Of a stretch of 35,880 nucleotides of DNA, positions 33,839-35,880 are shown piece by piece; within the stretch, counting starts at the first letter, position 1; each line of letters opens with the position of its first letter. The position numbers and the translations under genes were made by a program. Source of the DNA: Lachnospiraceae bacterium (lineage in GTDB: Bacteria > Bacillota > Clostridia > Lachnospirales > Lachnospiraceae). The stretch is taken from contig JAILKC010000139.1 of the NCBI GenBank assembly GCA_024694055.1, positions 1 to 35,880 on the forward strand, in the 5' to 3' direction. Under the pieces are notes generated by a model. The model did no database searches, had not been told where the DNA came from, and was given only the letters and a program-made list of their open reading frames with translations.

Positions 33839-33869
33839 GACCACAGGACGATACTATCGACCTGTGGTC
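33839..33869. promoter_or_regulatory. Long palindrome upstream of the S11 peptidase gene
   Basis: GACCACAGG (33839-33847) pairs with CCTGTGGTC (33861-33869), with inner CGAT-ACT-ATCG and one mismatch. It lies 23 bases before the S11 start; there is no T-run, so an operator or leader hairpin is more likely than a terminator. Confidence 0.45.
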
Positions 33870-33945
33870 ATCACTTACCGTAAATCAGACGCCTCCATAA
33901 AACGCTACTGTGGGGCAATCTCTATGTCGCCTTCAAATCGGGATA

Positions 33946-35784
33946 CTACGGGGTGGCTTCTCCGCCGCCTTCAGTCGGTGCGCTGTTTTCAACAGGCTGC
34001 TCAGTAGTACCGGTACCGGTACCCTCACCGCCCAATTGCTGCTGCTCAGTTGATGTATCCTGAGTCGGCTCCGGAGTCGGCTCCGGAGTCGGCTCCGGAG
34101 TTGGTTCAGGGGTTGGTTCCTGGGTTGGCTCCTCAGGCTTTACATAGTCCGGATTTTGTTTCCCACATCTCCTGCATATGCCATCATCCCCATAATCATG
34201 TCCAAGCGCCGGAATTTCAACTTCTTTCACATCCTCACACGAACACTTCATTTTCTTTTTTCCAGGTTCCTCGCACGTCGGATCAGAAATTCGTCCATCT
34301 GGAACTTCTATATCATACACATGCACATGCTGCTGCTGTTCAGCCGGAGCATAGTCAGGATTTTTGGCTCCGCATCTCTTACACAGACCGTCATCTCCGT
34401 AATTATGTCCGAGCGGAGGTATCTCTTCCTCATATATGGAATCACAACCTTCACATGCCATTATGCGGACCCCCGGCTCTGTACATGTGGCTTCCTTGGT
34501 TATCTCAGATACATAGTAATTATGTACATGCTCTTCCACGGGCGCCTGCGTCACTATAGGATCACCCTTTTTGATCATATCCTTATATTCGCCTCTGGGC
34601 TTGACGTAATGGACCACATAGTCCCCGTCATCCGATACGCCCGGAACCGGATGTGATATGATGTAATCTATTATGACATTATATGCGCCGGCACTGTAAT
34701 GAAGGCCGTCTCCGCCGTCATATTCTTTTTTGATGCTGCCGTTTTTATCCTTGAGGATATTGTTGATATCCAGATAGTAGATCCCCTCATACTGGGCCAA
34801 TGCCAAAAGGAAATCATTGTATTTGTCTATCCATTCATTCTTTACAGAGCCCTTATATGTTCCGTTGTCATCCACGGGCCAGATAGCCATGAGAACGATC
34901 TTACGGTCCGGTCCGAGTTCCATGATATATTCGACCAGATCCTTGAAGGCTTTCTCATAATCCTCTTCCTTTGCGCCCTTCATGCCGTTCACTCCAAGCG
35001 CTATATAGACAACCGGCTCAGACTTGGCCTGAAGGAATGATTTGACTGTATACTGTTTACCGGAATTCTGAGTGAAAGTATAGTTCTTGACAGCGGTATG
35101 AGATATACCGACTTTGGCCAGTACATCCTCATCCGATATTACGCCGTAACTGACCATCGCTACGGTTCTGGAATCGCCTATGAATACACAATTGTCAAGA
35201 TATCCGGACTTATTGCCCTTTTTCTCAACTAAAACTGTGGGATCTTCAATCTCTTCTCCGGTGCTTTCGTCCATTCTCACGCGAACGCCATTGGTCGTAG
35301 TCACAGTGGATCCGTTCTTTTTGATATTTCCGTTTTCATCTTTATCGGTAAACAGATCACCGTAATCATCCAAATTGACATCCGCTTCGGAAGTCACAGG
35401 AGGTGTCGTCTTTTTTACACTCTTTATGATAAAAGGCAGGGCTACGGATGCCGCAACCACAAGTATGGCCACCGAGACACATTCGAATTTGTTCTCACGC
35501 CAGAAATGACGCAGTTTCCTCTTGAAATGGTCAAATTTCTTTTCCGCACCCTTTGCATTATGCAAACCGGCATCCGCGTGATCATATCCCTCGTAGTCCC
35601 GATCATCATATCTGCGATCTTCATCCATCCGCATACGATCATCCGCATGAATACGGGTGGCATGTGGATGTCCGTCATATCCATGGTCGTTATGCAAGGC
35701 AGACTCTCTACGTATATCATTAGATCGTGAGTGTCCCCGGCCATTTGCTATTCTCTTCTTTTTTCCCTTTTTTATATCAGTCAT
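33946..35784 (-). CDS. SGNH hydrolase with cytoplasmic tail, Cys-rich repeats and Pro/Glu/Thr C-terminus
   Basis: A 612-residue protein. The first 105 residues are cytoplasmic and rich in His, Asp and Arg (RRYDDRDYEGYDHADAG), followed by one helix (VSVAILVVAASVALPFIIKS). The extracellular part has an SGNH/GDSL domain (about 195-385): GDSRTV with the Ser, ALGVNGMKG where the usual GxND is NG, and DGLHYSAGAY. Two Cys-rich repeats follow (ATCTEPG...C..C...IPPLGHNYGDDGLCKRCG and DPTCEEPG...IPALGHDYGDDGICRRCG), a type frequent in clostridial surface proteins, then a TPEP tandem repeat and a Gly/Thr tail. No sortase motif. It is likely a surface esterase acting on an acylated envelope polymer. No good ribosome site precedes ATG 35784. 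Confidence 0.84.
   Translation of the reverse strand: MTDIKKGKKKRIANGRGHSRSNDIRRESALHNDHGYDGHPHATRIHADDRMRMDEDRRYDDRDYEGYDHADAGLHNAKGAEKKFDHFKRKLRHFWRENKFECVSVAILVVAASVALPFIIKSVKKTTPPVTSEADVNLDDYGDLFTDKDENGNIKKNGSTVTTTNGVRVRMDESTGEEIEDPTVLVEKKGNKSGYLDNCVFIGDSRTVAMVSYGVISDEDVLAKVGISHTAVKNYTFTQNSGKQYTVKSFLQAKSEPVVYIALGVNGMKGAKEEDYEKAFKDLVEYIMELGPDRKIVLMAIWPVDDNGTYKGSVKNEWIDKYNDFLLALAQYEGIYYLDINNILKDKNGSIKKEYDGGDGLHYSAGAYNVIIDYIISHPVPGVSDDGDYVVHYVKPRGEYKDMIKKGDPIVTQAPVEEHVHNYYVSEITKEATCTEPGVRIMACEGCDSIYEEEIPPLGHNYGDDGLCKRCGAKNPDYAPAEQQQHVHVYDIEVPDGRISDPTCEEPGKKKMKCSCEDVKEVEIPALGHDYGDDGICRRCGKQNPDYVKPEEPTQEPTPEPTPEPTPEPTPEPTQDTSTEQQQLGGEGTGTGTTEQPVENSAPTEGGGEATP
34062..34132. repeat. 12-base tandem repeat in the SGNH gene
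   Basis: The unit GGCTCCGGAGTC is repeated three times almost exactly and then decays into GGTTCAGGGGTT-type units, encoding PTPE repeats. Such tracts vary in copy number by slippage in steps of four residues. Confidence 0.8.
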
Positions 35785-35793
35785 ATTAGATGA

Positions 35794-35880
35794 TCACATG
35801 TCCTCAAGTTTGAGGTCATCCTCTCCGATCCATCCGATGCTGCGCAGTATCGCGCAGAATGAAGTCGCTAAAACAGCAGG
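35794..35880 (-). CDS. C-terminal end of an unidentified gene
   Basis: The last 28 codons of a minus-strand gene that begins beyond the right edge, ending ...RSIGWIGEDDLKLEDM-stop at 35794, nine bases before the SGNH gene start. The spacing suggests a shared operon. MBOAT acyltransferase genes often precede such SGNH genes, but nothing in these 28 residues proves it. I could not recognise the family. Confidence 0.5.
   Translation of the reverse strand, partial: PAVLATSFCAILRSIGWIGEDDLKLEDM

Noticed and set aside
34062-34132. CRISPR-like short repeats
   Set aside because: The 12-base units are contiguous, without spacers, and code for an in-frame PTPE repeat.

Overview
The window looks like chromosome of a Firmicute, most likely family Lachnospiraceae (Butyrivibrio-like). 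This rests on the gene families present (YesM/YesN-type two-component pair, split transketolase, clostridial-type FGGY kinase next to araD, DUF1700 protein, surface repeats of the ATCTEPG/PxLGHxY kind), moderate GC content, AGGAGG-type ribosome sites and TTGACA/TATAAT promoters. The genus is an inference from gene content only. Nearly everything is on the minus strand, so operons read right to left. The one clear plus-strand gene is at 5792-6307.

Left third (1-6860): the window opens inside a short gene for a double-glycine-leader peptide with a CPVC motif. tRNA-Leu follows, flanked by an inverted copy of its own 3' end. Next is a chimeric gene joining the start of an oligopeptide permease (OppB) to the C-terminal half of an oligopeptide-binding protein (OppA), probably a deletion scar. 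A MATE exporter, a four-tRNA cluster (Arg, His, Gln, Lys), and a second MATE exporter carrying a degenerate RsbW-like ATPase tail come next. The latter is divergent from a stand-alone cyclic-nucleotide-binding-domain protein. tRNA-Gly and tRNA-Pro lie beyond, next to a rearranged partial copy of tRNA-Gly and its terminator.

Middle (6867-16564): a tight run of ten genes starting at lgt: lgt, DUF1700 membrane protein, THUMP RNA methyltransferase, an amidase-like protein lacking catalytic residues, rdgB, yfcE-type phosphodiesterase, radical SAM/SPASM enzyme, large polytopic membrane protein, acyltransferase-3 and an SGNH-hydrolase lipoprotein. The last four suggest envelope glycan or lipid modification.

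Right-middle (16770-31275): a pentose island. FGGY kinase, AraD and the two transketolase halves form one operon ending at a strong terminator. A YtfQ-like binding lipoprotein and a GGDEF protein form a separate two-gene unit whose promoter nearly touches the start codon. The sugar transporter (binding protein, duplicated ATPase, two permeases of the YtfR/YtfT/YjfF type) has a terminator or attenuator after its binding-protein gene. A YesM-type kinase and YesN-type regulator lie upstream and probably control it.

Right end (31298-35880): a CYTH protein, a membrane-anchored DD-carboxypeptidase with a copper-amine-oxidase-like insert, and a second SGNH hydrolase with Cys-rich repeats and a Pro/Glu/Thr tail. 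The window closes in the last 28 codons of an unidentified gene.

I found no CRISPR array, phage block or intact insertion sequence. The most unusual items are the oppB::oppA chimera, the mirrored tRNA-end elements, the MATE-ATPase/CNBD pair, the degenerate amidase and the binding protein-GGDEF unit.
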